64,000 bases of DNA from Pseudogymnoascus destructans (Eukaryota; Ascomycota; Leotiomycetes; Thelebolales; Thelebolaceae), in the NCBI RefSeq assembly GCF_001641265.1, contig NW_020167525.1, forward strand, positions 784,501 through 848,500. The letters run 5' to 3'. The notes below the pieces were generated by a model, which saw only the letters and a program-made list of their open reading frames with translations, was not told where the DNA came from and did no database searches. The position numbers were made by a program, and so were the translations under genes. Shown one piece after another: positions 1 to 12,518 of this stretch (position 1 is its first letter; every line of letters begins with the position of its first letter).

Positions 1-900
1 GTGGGTTGTTGGGAATTGGATGGCTTCTGCTATTTTGTGGTGTGCTATGTGGGAGGTTGGTGGTGGGTTGGAAACTGTGGGAGGGGTTTTGGTTTGATGA
101 GGAGATGCGAGATGCCGAGGAGTTAAAATCACCGAGTTGAGATGCGAGGCAGATGACGATGTGTTTGTGCATTTTTGGTGATAAGTGATTATTTATTTGT
201 TTTGAAATTTTATCTACAGCAAACTGGGACATGCGTGGATGGAGTAAGTCAGGAAACAAAGAAACATCACGATCACATCAAGAAGTCATGCAAGTTAGAT
301 GGTAATATCTTTCATTATTCCAGATATATCGCCCTCTCTTTAAAAAAGTCTTGGGAACTCCCCCCACACCCTCTCTGCTCGCAGAAGAAGGTTTTATAGC
401 TTAATAGCTCTTCCGGCCTTTACCACTTCCCTCCTCTCTTTACTTCCCAACCAACTGCTTGCTGCCCCACTCAACTCTTTTGGTCTTTCGCTCTTCGAAT
501 AAGCACAAAAACATTTTTTATCGGAAAGACCTAAGAAAGAAGAAGCCCAAATTAACTTCCTTCTTTCCCAGCCCATGCTGCCGTTGTGTGCGATAATGCG
601 CACCCAAATGGCTTTTTATAACCCTTGATTTTGTTGTTGTTTGTTTCCGGGAATATTGGGGGTATGAGGTATTGAGTAGTATAAAAAAAGCAGAAGATAT
701 GATAACCGCTTGAAATGACAAAACGAGACGAGTAGTAAATCGCTAATGCCGTAGACTTGGAAAAGATTCGCTTATGCCACTGATGCCTTATATACGTGGT
801 TGTGTTACATAGGAAAGGCTGTCTCGCATAGTCGATGCCGTAAGTTGCCTTGCAGCCATTATACCGGGAGACGCTCAGCTACCAGCCATGCTGTCAATGA
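1..900. other. Intergenic, no gene seen
   Basis: No open frame here has codon character or splice structure I would trust. The last ~100 bases before 900 are probably the 3' untranslated region of the cyclin gene, which ends at 901 on the minus strand. Short pyrimidine-rich runs occur around 400-560. Confidence 0.5.
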
Positions 901-2163
901 TCAGATGTGTTGATAGTGGTGGTACTGTTGTTGTTGTTGTTGGTGGCGATGGTGGTATACGTCGTTGCTGACTGGCGTCGGTGTGATCGGACGTCTTTGC
1001 GGGTGTCCTTGGTACGAGTTGTTGCCTACTGCTAGGTTGTAATCGCCCTCAGGAGTGATCGGCGGCGTGATATAACCATTGGCCATCGTTGGGTTGTTGG
1101 AAGGCTTTTGTGGAGTGTTGTAGATGTGGTCGTTGTTGTCGACCGACTTGTGGTAGAAGTCGTTTGGAGGAGTTGGTGGAGATGGACGGCGGGCAATGGC
1201 GGCCTGGTGCTCCATGAATTTCTCGAGAACAGCCGAAGCACTAGACATGTAAGGTGAAGAGTATTTCTTGGCGAGGATCTTCGACGGCTGCTCCAGCTGC
1301 TGAGACAACGCCACTAGAGTGATGTTGTCATCATGGCCCCAATCCGCGTAGACGACTTCCCGACGGCCAAGGATGGCACGGGCAAGGGTCAGCGAAGCTC
1401 GCGCCATAACGGAGGGCTTCGTGGAAACGAAGTCTCTGTGATACAGGGCAATCTCGCAGATGTACCAAGCCATGTGCTCCAGCTCGATGTCCTCCTCAGC
1501 AGCGTTGGAAAGTGCAAGTTGAAGGAAGCTATCCACGGTAGGATGTCCAATGACCCAGTCGAGGGTGTTGAGTACGTGCCACTCCATCTGGGTGAACATC
1601 TCTTCGTCGTATAGCATGGAGCACATGCTCTTGAGTTCCCTGATCAGCGGCACCCTGTCCTTGCGGTCACCATACTTGGCAGCGATGAGCAGGGCGGCAC
1701 AGCCGACGAGTTGGTAGTGGCGTTTGTAGACGACACGACGGGAGCAGTATCTATCGAGGAGGTTCATGGCGAGGAACATGGTCTCGGGAAGGAGTTGGAA
1801 GAACGTATGACCTTCAATTAAGAAGTCAACGAGGTACGGCCGCATGAACCATTTGATCTCTTCTTGGATATCGATCGAAGCAACGTCTGGGAGAGTTTGT
1901 TTCTGCAAGAGTCAATATGATATACTAGGCCACATATATCAAGAATGTCTTACCTCCATGGCTGCCATATGATCGACGATTTCTGGCAGGTACTCGGCAC
2001 GGACTTCCTGAGAGAGCTCATCTGCAATGCGTTCCTGTCGTTGCCTCTTGATAATGGACTCATACTGAAGGCGTTCTGCGTTAGAGATGACGCACGTAGT
2101 ATCCTCGGTTTCGACAAAGTAGCTATCGCATGGTTGGTGAGGAGCCATGTTGATGTAAGCCAT
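901..2163 (-). CDS. G1/S cyclin of the fungal Cln type
   Basis: Two exons, 2163-1954 and 1902-901, joined by a 51-nt intron with GTAAG donor and TTGCAG acceptor in phase 0; the product is about 403 aa. Residues ~70-210 form a cyclin N box: IDIQEEIKWFMRPYLVDFLI, then LAMNLLDRYCSRR and LVGCAALLIAAKYGD, the usual cyclin helices, followed by a cyclin-C-like fold. The C-terminal ~130 residues are low complexity, Pro/Thr-rich (TPP and SPPTPP sites resembling CDK sites and a PEST-like tail) and end in a His/Gln run. Such proteins activate the CDK (Cdc28/Cdk1) at G1 commitment. The ATG at 2163 is preferred because the in-frame extension to 2181 starts with GTG. The next upstream gene is far away, so the leader may be very long. 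Family assignment is firm; the exact Cln paralogue is not. Confidence 0.9.
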
Positions 2164-3450
2164 GGTGGGTGGTAGGGCCACGAGCCTGGCGATGTGTGGT
2201 AGGTGTGAAAGGTAAAAAGGTCTCTGAGGAAGGTAGTGGATTGAGTTGGTTCAAATGATTGGACTTTGTCAAGATCTCCAGGACCTTCAAGAACTGATGT
2301 TCGGTATGAACGTGTGAATGGTATGGTTGTATAGTAAAGGAATGTGAATACAGATCAAGTTAATGAGCTGTACTGTAGTTGGCGAAAGGAGATATTAGAC
2401 TGTATAAACTGAAGACGAGAAGGAATTAAAGAGTGAATGGCTATTGAAGAAGCCGACAAGAGGAAGAAATTGTTTTTTGGAGATCGAAATCGGACTCGCT
2501 CAAAGGTGTCACGGTGACGCTTATAGTAAATTCGAAGACGGGATCTATGCAGGTACACGGGTTAGTGAAGTGTTCATCTCCGAGGGGTTCGGGAAGGTAA
2601 ACTGTGTAAGACAAGATGTCAAGAAGCATGGCTCAATTGGAGTGAAGTTTTCCAGAGTGATATGTGCAAGGTGGGATGCAACTCTGGGAGGAGGACAGCA
2701 AGACAGCAGCAGCATACCTGTGAAATTGATTTGTCGAGGGGTTGTTCACACGAAGTCCAATGGAGGGGATGTAGCAACAAGACGGCTCTCTTGATGCGTT
2801 GCAAACGAACGGCAGAAGAGAAGGCGTTTGTCCTGGACGGAAGTATGAAACAGAATTTGAAGAACGAGTTAACGTCTCCAAGATTTTGTGGTGGAGCTGC
2901 GTATAGAGCGGAGAATATGAACTGGATAGGCGAGCGTCGGCATGAAATTGGCTATGCAAAGGACCGGGGCATCAGCACAATGTACGATGGCGGGGGACGA
3001 GGAGAAGAATTCTTTGCAGACGTAAACTAACCTTCAGTTGGTAAACCGAGAAATACAGTAATTCCAAAGATTGGAGCGAGCAAAGAAAGGATTGAAGAAT
3101 CGTGGATTGGTTTGGTGCCAGAAATATTCTTCAACCGTGTGTTCTCGAGGCGAGGCTGGATGACCCACTGGAGTGAATTTAACGTGAAGTCGAAGAGCGG
3201 AACTATGACAGAATACAGGTAGACGCGTTATCGAGCGAGACTGAGAGAACTGGGCGGATGTTGGAAGGGACAGAATAGAGCAAACTTTCGAACAAGCTAG
3301 TCTTCGGTTTTCGAAGTCGGGGTTTTGGTTTCAAGAATCGGCTCGACTGCACCCTTTTTTTCTCGTTCGGCGGTCGTCCTACTACCCGTCTCTATCTCAA
3401 CCGGGACACGACACAAGACATCAAGGCCCAATAACGTATTCTTATCGTAG
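2164..3450 (-). promoter_or_regulatory. Long upstream region/probable leader of the cyclin gene
   Basis: About 1.3 kb upstream of the cyclin start is free of convincing genes on either strand. Short candidate upstream ORFs exist on the minus strand. G1 cyclin genes in fungi often have long leaders with upstream ORFs that couple translation to growth; that this applies here is inference. Confidence 0.35.
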
Positions 3451-4660
3451 TCTTGACTCTATACTCGATGAACCAGAACAGGAGGAGAGTAGAATTTGGT
3501 GGGATTGCAGCTAAAGCGAAGGTGCTGCTGGCTGGACCACTCGTTTCTGGCTTTCCCGAGTCCGACGTCACGAGCTTGACAAGGTCCCAGGGGGGGGGGG
3601 GGGTGGATCTCCTTTCTTCTCCCTATTTCAACAATTGAAGGAGAGATGTGTCGAGGAGGAGAAGAGGGATAGGATGAGGATTAAAGAGGGAGGAGGAGAG
3701 GAGGATGAGGGAGGAGGAGGGAGGATGGAGGATGTAGGATGTAGGATGGAAGGGGGAGAGGGAGTGAGGAGGGAACACAGTCGGAGAGATTGGTGGTGGT
3801 GGTGGTGGTGGTGTGGTGATGGTGGTGGTGGTGGTTTTGTGGGAAAAGTGACAGTGGGTAGTTTGGTGGTCTCCTTCCTGGTCTCCTCCCTGGTCTCCTC
3901 CCTGGTCTTGGTCAGCTACGGTCAGCTACGGGCAGCTACGGGCGTCTCCGTCTACATAGCACCAGAAAATAGGTACTACCTGCCCACCATACCTTGCTGT
4001 CGTCGACTCGTTCTACTGTTGGCCCACTCGTCCACTGGTGCACTGTCGCGACAACAACGTCCAGCCCAAGAGGCCACAACTCTATTGGGTGAGTGAGAGC
4101 CCATCATGACGCAAGGGGGAAAACGGAACATCAGAATCGCAGAATTGTGTCAAGCTGTTCCAATCGTTGCAATAGGAGATGAGATGTAGCCCTGCAAAGG
4201 CTCAAGATGGACAAAAATGGACTAGAGTACTCCTTTGGCAGGCATACAGGCATACAGGCATTGACATGTCTGTCTCACCACGCAATTCAAGGTTCTTTGG
4301 CCATGGCCATGTCCCATCCCACCCGTTCCACCAACTTACATTTCACACAGGCTCACATCTCATGAGACAGCAGGTTCACCGAGGCTCAATAGATTGTCAA
4401 GACACGGCCACGGGGCAGCAAGTCTCCGTGGCCCGTGTCTTGACACTCGGAAGATGGAGCTGCATCGACCAGCACCGCCGTTTGCCCTATCGAGCCAACT
4501 CTATCGACTCTATCGACTCTATCGGCTCATCGGAGACAGCATGTCTAACTCTTCTCCCACTCTTTGACCACTATACCGTTGGAAGTAGGCAACTGGTCCG
4601 TGGATAGCTGCACACACTGTAACCCATGACAGATGAACTTCTGTTTTACCGGTCTGCCAT
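3451..4660. other. Gene-free stretch with simple repeats
   Basis: This holds a long G homopolymer at about 3591-3603, a purine-rich GGA tract at 3640-3780, a TGG microsatellite at 3792-3837 and a short CTCCCTGGT repeat near 3875-3905. Open frames crossing it are products of the repeats. No gene seen. Confidence 0.6.
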
Positions 4661-4700
4661 GTCTGCCATGTCTGCCATGTCTGCCATGTCCGCCGTGTCA
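4650..4700. repeat. 9-bp tandem repeat (GTCTGCCAT)
   Basis: About five consecutive 9-bp units, the last one degenerate. Because 9 is divisible by 3, the repeat keeps frames open and produces a repeated WQT or SAM peptide in predicted ORFs; there is no sign that it is translated. Confidence 0.85.
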
Positions 4701-6490
4701 CGGTGTTGTGGATGTCACGGTGTTGTGGTTGTTGTTTCGAGAAGTCTCGCCCACAACTCAACGCGGTTGTCTTGGTGGCCAATCTCTTCATGGATATCCC
4801 ACGACACGGTAATATGAAGATGCTGGGATCCGTCAGTAGTGTTCGGAGTACGTACAATCCGTACATGGCCCTTCCTGGTCTGGTCGAAGCGCTAGCTCCC
4901 ACTCTCTCTCTCTCCAAAACCCGACTTTAAGAGATTACAGTATGGCTCGGTTACAAGACATGCGACGGCACAGTGATGGGTTGTGGGCGGAGAGGCCGTC
5001 CTTCGCCCGGACGTAACTTGCTGTTGGCTTTTGCCCATGAAAATGATAGAATCTTGTCATGCGATCAAACTTCGATATTGCAAGTGAAATGATAGCTATG
5101 CAATGTTGCTGCTGCAGCTCACTGTGCTCTGTGCTACTGCCAAGTAGTAATATGCTTCCTTGTAATTATCTCTCCCGCGGCTGATTTCCTGGAAAGGGGG
5201 AATTGACAGACGCTGTGTCACTTTCATCAGGGAGCCTATGAGGAGAGGAGACGGCCGTGTTATTTGAATTCCTGTGCCTGGCGGGAGCATCGCGGGATTT
5301 GCTGCGGAGCAAGGTATGGCAATGGAACGGTACTGGTCCCCCTGAGACTGTATGGGAAACAAACCTTGGAAGGCAGGGAAGGTGCTCAACATAACTTAGA
5401 GAGAGTTGCTGAGAGTGTGCTATCGTTCATTTGCGCTTAGTACCCCATTCTAGCAATCTAGACCTAGATCTAGATCTAGGCCATTTGTTTATTTGAAGCT
5501 TAACAGAAAATTCCATGCTATACAACAGCCACGTCTTCGCAAATTGGCCCTCTGCATCGTCGGTGTTCGTGTCGCCTCGCTTCGTCCGCCCTGTCTCCCA
5601 GGGCCCCAAGCAAACCATGGGAGGCGTACACTGGATGGCGTCCCTAGTCTCCGCTTCCAAAATTGGATCATTCATAGCTGGCCCTTTTATTACCCTTTTT
5701 TCCCTCTTGTTGGCACCAGGGTTTTTTTTGTCCGCAATGACGGCGCTTGGGGGACGAAGGGAAGAGGTCCGAGGTCCTCACCAACATTCGACCACTATAG
5801 ATTTAACCACATAATGACATGAACGGCATCTCAGGCTGTCGCTCATTATTCTCTTTTGATGATGGCCTCCTCTGTGGGTCTTTGTATTACGACACAATTG
5901 GCAGGCGCGGCCCCAAGTCTGTCAGCACATGCAGTCGCGTCAGCCAAATCCGCACCGAGCCACCAATAAACCGCGACAACTCTCCAGCTGAGCCAAACCT
6001 CCACGTTGGCGCTCATGCAGGCTATACATAAGGCGGCCCGATCGGGATCGCGTATCTTTTGTTTCAGCTGGCAACGTCGAGTCCAACGAGGGGGCCTGTC
6101 CTGAGGCCAAGGCCAAGGATGCTATACCATGTTAGTATAAATTGAGGGGCGGGAGCTCCTTGGAGAGAATTGGATTTGCGGCTCCGCACACCAGAAGCTC
6201 AATTGGCCTTTTTTTTTTTTTGGAGAAAGATATCGTGACCAGCTCTGTTTTAATAGTAGAACCGTCGACTTGTTCCCTTAATCCTTTACCAATTGAAGAA
6301 TAAATTGTCCGGTCTGTCATGCTGTACATGGAGTGGAGAGCATTGCCTGGCTCGGAGGTACTCGTGCTTGTGCCTGTGTGGAGAATCAATCAGCATCGGT
6401 GGCTCCGCCTCTAACGCTGAGTACGGAAATAAGATAGAACAAGAAGCTGAATTGTGGGGAACTCTGACAATCTCGCGGGTCAGTTAATAC
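4701..6490. other. Intergenic, no gene seen
   Basis: No coding sequence supported. A small palindromic run of CTAGATCTAG-type sequence lies near 5458-5480 and an 11-base T run near 6209. Overlapping open frames at 5493-5822 lack homology that I recognise. Confidence 0.5.
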
Positions 6491-6492
6491 CG

Positions 6493-6640
6493 AATGGGCA
6501 AATGGGCAAATGGGCAAATGGGCAAATGGGCAAATGGGCAAATGTGCAAATGGGCAAATGTGCAAATGGGCAAATGGGGAAATGTGCAAATGGGCAAATG
6601 TGCAAATGGGCAAATGTGCAAATGGGCAAATGTGCAAATT
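6493..6640. repeat. 8-bp tandem array (AATGGGCA / AATGTGCA)
   Basis: About 18 head-to-tail copies of an 8-bp unit, with two alternating variants that differ at one base (GGGC versus GTGC). As 8 is not a multiple of 3, translation in any frame gives a 24-bp super-period (MGKWANGQ-like); the open frames on both strands here are artefacts of the array. Confidence 0.95.
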
Positions 6641-8330
6641 AAAGAGATGTTGAACCCGTACATCAGTCCGTCAGCTCCTCTTTTCCTCTTTTCTCTTTTC
6701 CCCCTCTCCTCTCTGCCGCGCCTTTTTTCTAGTTCGCAGGTGACAAAGTACGTCGATTTCTTACATCTCGCCGGAGACTAGGTAGAGTGCCTACACCGAA
6801 TGAGCTCAATTGTGCCAGGTAAGATGGGGTCAATGTCGTCGTTGCGATTGGTCCCGAAATCCACAAGGCTGGGAACAGTGTCAAGTATATTCGGCCCTTC
6901 AGACGCGGAACGCGACAGACGCGACCAAGACACGAACCCAACACGTCTCGTCGTCCACACATTAGAGCGTTTTAGTTTTCGCTTTCCCCATCTGAAGATT
7001 GGCTTGGTGATGTCTATGGGTCCCACGATGGGTCCTTTGAATCCTGCAAGACACATTCGGCGCGATATATGAGGGGAAACGCCCAATATTCTCCACAATA
7101 CTGAGCATAGCCTTCACCCAGAGCAAGACCCTTCCCCCTGTCTACCCCGCTCTTTATGGTTTTACGCAGGTCTTAAGTTCTTGCGTACTGGAATCGCGCG
7201 ATGCATGACGTATTTACGCGCTTTTCACCAGACATCGGTCGCCATCCATTGACCAATCCGACACGTCTTTTCACTTTTCGCCCTCAGTCCCCATTATCAA
7301 CTTTCGATGTTGAGTGGCGGCCAAGGAGGCGGCCCACCCAAGCAGATGGGGTTCTGAGCTGGCATCGAGTGCGCTTTGGAATGTGGAGCACATGCCCAGA
7401 CTTGTCCAACACCGCGCTCGTTGGACGCCTGCATAATGGCGGCGAGAAGATCAATCTTTTATGACGTTATACGAGGGTGGGCGGCACTGTGCTCTGGATA
7501 GTTGGGTTCGATGCCTGGGGTTCGATGCATAGTATCACAGCCACCAGAGTGAGGAAAGGAAGCACATACAGTAGGTGAGTGCATAAGGAGATTTTACAGA
7601 TTGTCCGAACATGGGCGCCGTTGTCTCTCAAGATACTTAGGTTCAATCCATAGCATCGCGGATATCACCGGGAAGACAAGCCCATGAGCGAGGCCAAAAA
7701 AGGCAGGCCTTGGAGGTCTCTATCTCCATTTTATCATGTTCAGCTACTCATAACACCCTCTTCCCTTCCTCTGGTTTGTCACGTGCTTCACTTCGTTCTT
7801 TATTGTCTGCATATCTTACTTTTCAAAATGTTCTTTCAATAAACCGGGAACATTACTTCTCCTAGACCTGCTTGCTTGCTCTATATAGCTGAACAATCAT
7901 TTGTTTTGAAAATTTACTATCAACTTTGGTATTAAAGCCGAATCCGGGAATGTTGAGGATGCTCTTTGCTTTCGCTTCAGGCCCCCTTTGTTCTGTCGTC
8001 GCTTGCAGCCAGGAATGCGGCGGAAATCGATCAAGCCATGAAAGAACTTCAAAGAAAACCCTATGCTTCCGACCTTTTATGCCCCAGTGCCCCCCAGAAT
8101 ATGTGCTCTATGCTTCACGAGAGTGCTACAGAACCTTCGAAGTCGATCTCAAGCCTGGTTTCCAGAACAAACCACTTTGCGATACAGCCAGGTCAAACGC
8201 AAGGCATATATAGACATACCTGAAGCACATCATACTTTTGCTCGTTGAGACATAGTTTTCAAATCTCCAACACCGAAACAATAACAAGGAATCCGGAATC
8301 TACCTCGCTGGTAGTGCTCTTGGAGCGAGA
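6641..8330. other. Intergenic; upstream region of the 8331 gene
   Basis: No supported gene. The last several hundred bases are pyrimidine-rich and likely carry the promoter and leader of the gene that starts at 8331. Confidence 0.45.
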
Positions 8331-10381
8331 ATGGCATCTCAGGAGACAGAGCAACGGCTCAGCACGTATCGCGGCAGACCCCAACCACCCGTCAATGAGC
8401 GCCTGCAACAAATCTACAATTTTTTGGCCGACGAAGATTACTACCGTTGCATAAACTTCACCGAAAAGCTCCGGGATATCAAGGACTACATCACTGATCT
8501 GGAGACTGGAAAGCAAATCTTTGTACTCATTGACGAGAATCTCTTGAGTTTAATACTCGACCAAATTAAGATCCATGATCGATGGATTGAAGAGGCAACT
8601 AAAATCACACCTTTCGAATTCAATTCTCCCCTCCTTAGACACCACAATCGCTTCGGTCTTCCTGGGTGGGAACCCAAGCCCGGATTGATCAATTTTGAGC
8701 TTGCGGACCTCCCGACTTATGAGATGGATACCCCTATAATAGAAGCAAAGCTACATGTAACTTTGCAAGAAGACACCGGCAGAAAGCTGCCCAAAGAACC
8801 AGATCCATTTGAGTACACGAGAAAGGTCGCTAGATATCGAGAGAGTCAAGACGTGATAGCTCAGACTGTCAGAGAGCGTCATAACAGCGGCGACGCCTTC
8901 GCATTCAACCTTTTGCCGCGGAATTTTAAGGGGCCTTGGGTACCTCCAGCACCGGCAGCGCTATTAAAGAAATGGGAAGAGATGCGGGAAAGGCTCATAG
9001 ATCTCAGTAGTGATCTACTATATACGCAAAAGCTGGCTCCACGACTCTCTATCAACCAAGTTGCACATATGATAACGACGATTTTCAAGACTACTAGTCC
9101 GCCAAACACCATATTGATGGAAGACGATTTCACCTATGCCGACATGGCAAAGCTTCGTGTTCTCACAGAGCCCTCCACTCACCGAACCAAGCCATCCAAT
9201 CTCCGGGGACCATATCTCACTTTTGTGGCTAGAGTCAACGGTATTATCCGCAGCACTGATACTTGGCCCGAGGAGGTTGAGGAACCGGTGAAGGTAGGTG
9301 ATCTGCTTGACAAAGTAACTTCAAAGGGGCCGCTTAATCTGGACCATCATGAGATGATGTGGACGCTGGAACTTATGCATGGGGATGGAAATCTCAGGTA
9401 AATCACATTGCTGCACGTCTACGATTATAATTGACATCAAGCAGGTACGACAAGGCCCTGAATGTAGTGAGGGCGCCGTATCCAAATAATCACCCGGAGG
9501 ATAGGGCTACTGCTGGCTCCGGGAGATGGAGCGTCGGCTCACTCGGCGTCACACTGAGCGAATGGGCCTACCTCGGCCTGCGCCTCGCAAACGCAACCAT
9601 GAAGATCTCAGCCCAAGTTGAGGCTGCACACGCGGATGACAAGTACATGGAACTAGTGGTACTTGAGCACACAAAGAACCTAGCGGAGCGGCTCCGAGCC
9701 TGGGAGAAAGAGGTTGACGCCGCGAATGGCAGCCCCAGCCTTATTGAAATCGCTACTCCTCTAGTCAAGGAAGTCGATAGGGGGGAGCTTACTGAAGAAC
9801 TCGCCCTCAAAATCCTGCAGGAGGAGATCGTCGAAGAGAGCAACCGCAACTGGGAACCACGCGCCTCCCCAACGACAATATGGGACTGGACTGGGAAGCG
9901 TGACCCCCTGACCGAAGAGTGCTTCTCCATCGACCGCTGGACCCCGTCGATCCAACACATCGGCGACGTAGACAAAGAGAACATGTACCTCGAATGGGCT
10001 AGGAATCAAATGCCCGACAACCCTGCAGACGGCCGCTCCCAGAAGCGGAGGAAGCTCATCCCAGGCGAGCCAGTGTTTCCCCTGGGCGAAACGGCAAAGC
10101 AGGAAGAGGCTATAAGTAACAGAATTGACGGGCAACTTCGCGATCGTACGTATTACCTCTTTCCTCTCATTCATTTCTGTGCTAGTTGCTGACGTTGGGT
10201 AGTTGGGAATAAGAAGTTTGAGGGGATATATGGGCCTGAGGGGTCCTATACTCTGAGGCAGAAGGCTGCTCGAGAGGCGGAGGAGAAGGCGAAGGCGGCG
10301 GCGGAGGCAAAGGCCAAAGAACTGGCAGCAGGGGGGAAGGGTAAGGAACCAGAGTCAGAGGCTCAGGCTACGGTGCTGTAG
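8331..10381 (+). CDS. Unrecognised 648-aa protein, three exons
   Basis: Exons 8331-9397, 9445-10145 and 10203-10381 join in frame through two introns of 47 and 57 nt (GTAAAT..AAGCAG and GTACGT..GGGTAG), giving 648 aa. I do not recognise a family. The protein is soluble, without signal peptide or membrane segment. The N-terminal half is mixed alpha/beta with many aromatic and charged residues; the C-terminal part is helical and acidic, with a basic QKRRKL patch near residue 570 that could be a nuclear localisation signal, and it ends in a Lys/Glu/Ala coiled-coil-like run. A 41-nt segment at 10341-10381 looks like a further intron; splicing it would replace the stop and extend the protein to 714 aa, ending at 10620. 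The ATG at 8331 is the first in the open frame. Confidence 0.75.
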
Positions 10382-10620
10382 ACAAACCCGGCCGAACGAG
10401 CCGAGCAGGCGGGGACAGAGGCGTAGATGGATATAGGGCCGCAGACGGAGAGAGACGCACAGACGGAGATAGAGGCACGGAAGGAGTTAGAGGCACGGAA
10501 GGAGATAGAGGCACGGAAGGAGGGGCACAGACAGACGCTGCAGAGCCACAGGTCGACAAATCTGAGTCAGGGGCGCTGATGAATGAACCTGAGGCAGAGG
10601 AATTGATGAACGAAACCTGA
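10382..10620 (+). other. Possible alternative last exon with degenerate repeat
   Basis: If bases 10341-10381 (GTAAGG...CTGTAG) are removed as an intron, the reading frame of the upstream gene continues here for 79 codons to a TGA at 10618-10620. It would encode a Gly/Glu/Arg-rich tail with repeated GTEGDR-like units, from the 18-bp DNA repeat at about 10457-10525. Without that splice it is 3' untranslated sequence. Confidence 0.4.
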
Positions 10621-11036
10621 GACACAGTATCAGATGGAGATGATAGGGGGGTACAATCTTTTGTTGAGTTTTTTTACCATGTAGGTCACTTCGGATATGC
10701 AAGCCTACCGTTATGTCTGGGATCGTCTGTTCTACATTTTTAGTTTTCTGAGCCGAGTCAGAAGTTTATCTAGTTTCCCTACTGGAGTTAAATATGCAAT
10801 ATCACAGATAATCATTTTGGGGTTTAATTTGCAAGGTGATCATATGCCATCACCTGTCTTCACTCGATTACTTCCAGGCAAATAGCTCGCTCATCTTCAC
10901 AAACGGACATAAATCCTTGGACGGATATTTTTTGGCAGAATGTTCATTTCAGACACAGCTATAGTATATGCGCACCGAATGCAAGGTGCCCATCAAATAT
11001 GAAAACCCTCAAGCATCACTGCTCCAATGCAGACAT
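10621..11036. other. Convergent intergenic region
   Basis: AT-richer sequence between the convergent 8331 gene and RPS2; presumably holds both 3' ends. Nothing else seen. Confidence 0.5.
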
Positions 11037-11707
11037 CTAGTATCTCTTTCCCTCGCGCAGAACATCTCCGAACTCATCAAGAGGAGAACGGACGAGCGCA
11101 GTGTCCTTCCACAGATCCGGGGTCAAGTAACCGTAGGTGTTGCCAACGGCAACGAAGGTAGCCTTGAGGGTGTTCTCGAGGGTCTTGGTGGAGCCAGCGG
11201 ACGAGGTGTAGATATCCTCAACACCAGCAAGTTGTAGGAGACGCTTGACAGCGGGGGAGGCGACGAGACCGGTACCGCGGGGCGCGGGGATGAGTCTGAC
11301 GGAGACGGAACCGCACTTGCCGGACTCCTTGGTTGGGAGGGAGTGGGGAGCACCGAGGTTGGAGCCCCAGTACCCGCGGCGGACGGGGATGACGGAGAGC
11401 TTGGCGATGATGATGGCGGCGCGGATGGCCGTTGCGACTTCCTTGGAGGTCTTGATGCCGAGTCCGACGTGGCCCTCGGAGTCACCAATGATGACGATGG
11501 CCTTGAAGCGGGTACGCTGTCCGGCACGGGTCTGCTTCTGGACGGGCTTGATCTGTAGAGGGGTTGCACGTTAGCTGTCTGGATCCCAATTTTGTCTCAT
11601 CCTGCAGTCTCTGCAGCATTCCAGATATCCATACCTTCATGACCTCATCCTTGAGCTTGGGGAGGAAGAAGTCCACGATTTGGTACTCCTTGATCGGGAG
11701 AGAGTGC

Positions 11708-11739
<32 letters not shown>

Positions 11740-11989
11740 AGCCTTGACGAGACGGCCCAGCTTGGTAACTGGCTGCCACTCCTTCTCCTCGTTCTTGTTG
11801 GCGCCACGGCGGGCACCACGGCGTCCGCGTCCGCGGTCACCACGTCCACGGTCTCCTCCACGGTCTGTACAAAAAAAATATAAGTCAGTCAAACTGTCCC
11901 TGCCCTGCACATTGCGCCTTGAACGTACCACCACGGGATCCGAAACCACCGCCACGAGCTGCTGCTCCGCCTCTTGCTGCGTCGGCCAT
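11037..11989 (-). CDS. RPS2: 40S ribosomal protein S2 (uS5)
   Basis: Three exons, 11989-11929, 11864-11635 and 11552-11037, phases consistent, product 268 aa, the usual length. An N-terminal RGG-rich tail (about residues 6-40, GGDRGRGDRGRGRRGARRG) is followed by the S5 double-stranded RNA-binding domain (EWQPVTKLGRLVKAGKI through IKEYQIVDFF) and the S5 C-terminal domain (GLVASPAVKRLLQLAG). Uses the ATG at 11989. The protein sits near the mRNA entry channel and decoding site of the small subunit; the RGG tail is an arginine-methylation substrate in other eukaryotes. The intron close behind the start codon is typical of fungal ribosomal protein genes. Confidence 0.97.
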
Positions 11990-12518
11990 GTTGATTGATG
12001 TGTTGTGAGGGGGTTGTCGATGAGGTTGCGCGTGCGTCGTCGTCGTCGTCGGCCGGGTTTTCGATGTTTTGTCTCGAAGCTCGAAGTGTGGGAAATTTTA
12101 GCGAAACCCTAGTGTATCTAGGGTGCTAGCGTCAAATAAATTTCGGGATCTTATCTTGGGTGGCTTATCGGTAAGGCTAAATCAATGGGCTCGCAGAGTA
12201 CAAGATGCGCCAACAATTTCGAGAATCAATCAATTCAATTATCAGCGTATAAAAATTTCATCATACTACTCACTAATTGTTTCCATCATCCCGTTACAAT
12301 TATGGATGTGCATATTCAAAGCTATTATGGACACGAAACAACCAAAGACCAACGAGGAATGGAGTGAAGTAACATCTGTCATATCAGCTCGCCCGCCGCC
12401 TCCAAGATAACTCCATGCTTCAACGATCCCAGGTATCCACGCCAAACGATTGAGAGAAGAGAAGTGCGCATAAATACCGCTTTCAGAAAACGAAATTCCC
12501 AAGAGTATGTTCAAGTAA
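11990..12518. other. Upstream region of RPS2 / 3' region of rhodanese gene
   Basis: A GC-rich CGTCGTCGTC run at 12030-12045 lies in the RPS2 promoter or leader, with a pyrimidine/purine switch just before. No gene seen. Confidence 0.5.

Noticed and set aside
3635..4096. 153-codon plus-strand open frame
   Set aside because: Made almost entirely of GGA and TGG repeats translated as Glu/Gly and Trp; no gene structure.
6493..6640. CRISPR-like array
   Set aside because: Units are contiguous 8-bp repeats without spacers; CRISPR arrays are not expected in a fungal nuclear genome.
6386..6642. Repetitive open frames on both strands (HLPICPFAH and GQMGKWAN type)
   Set aside because: Pure translation of the 8-bp tandem array.
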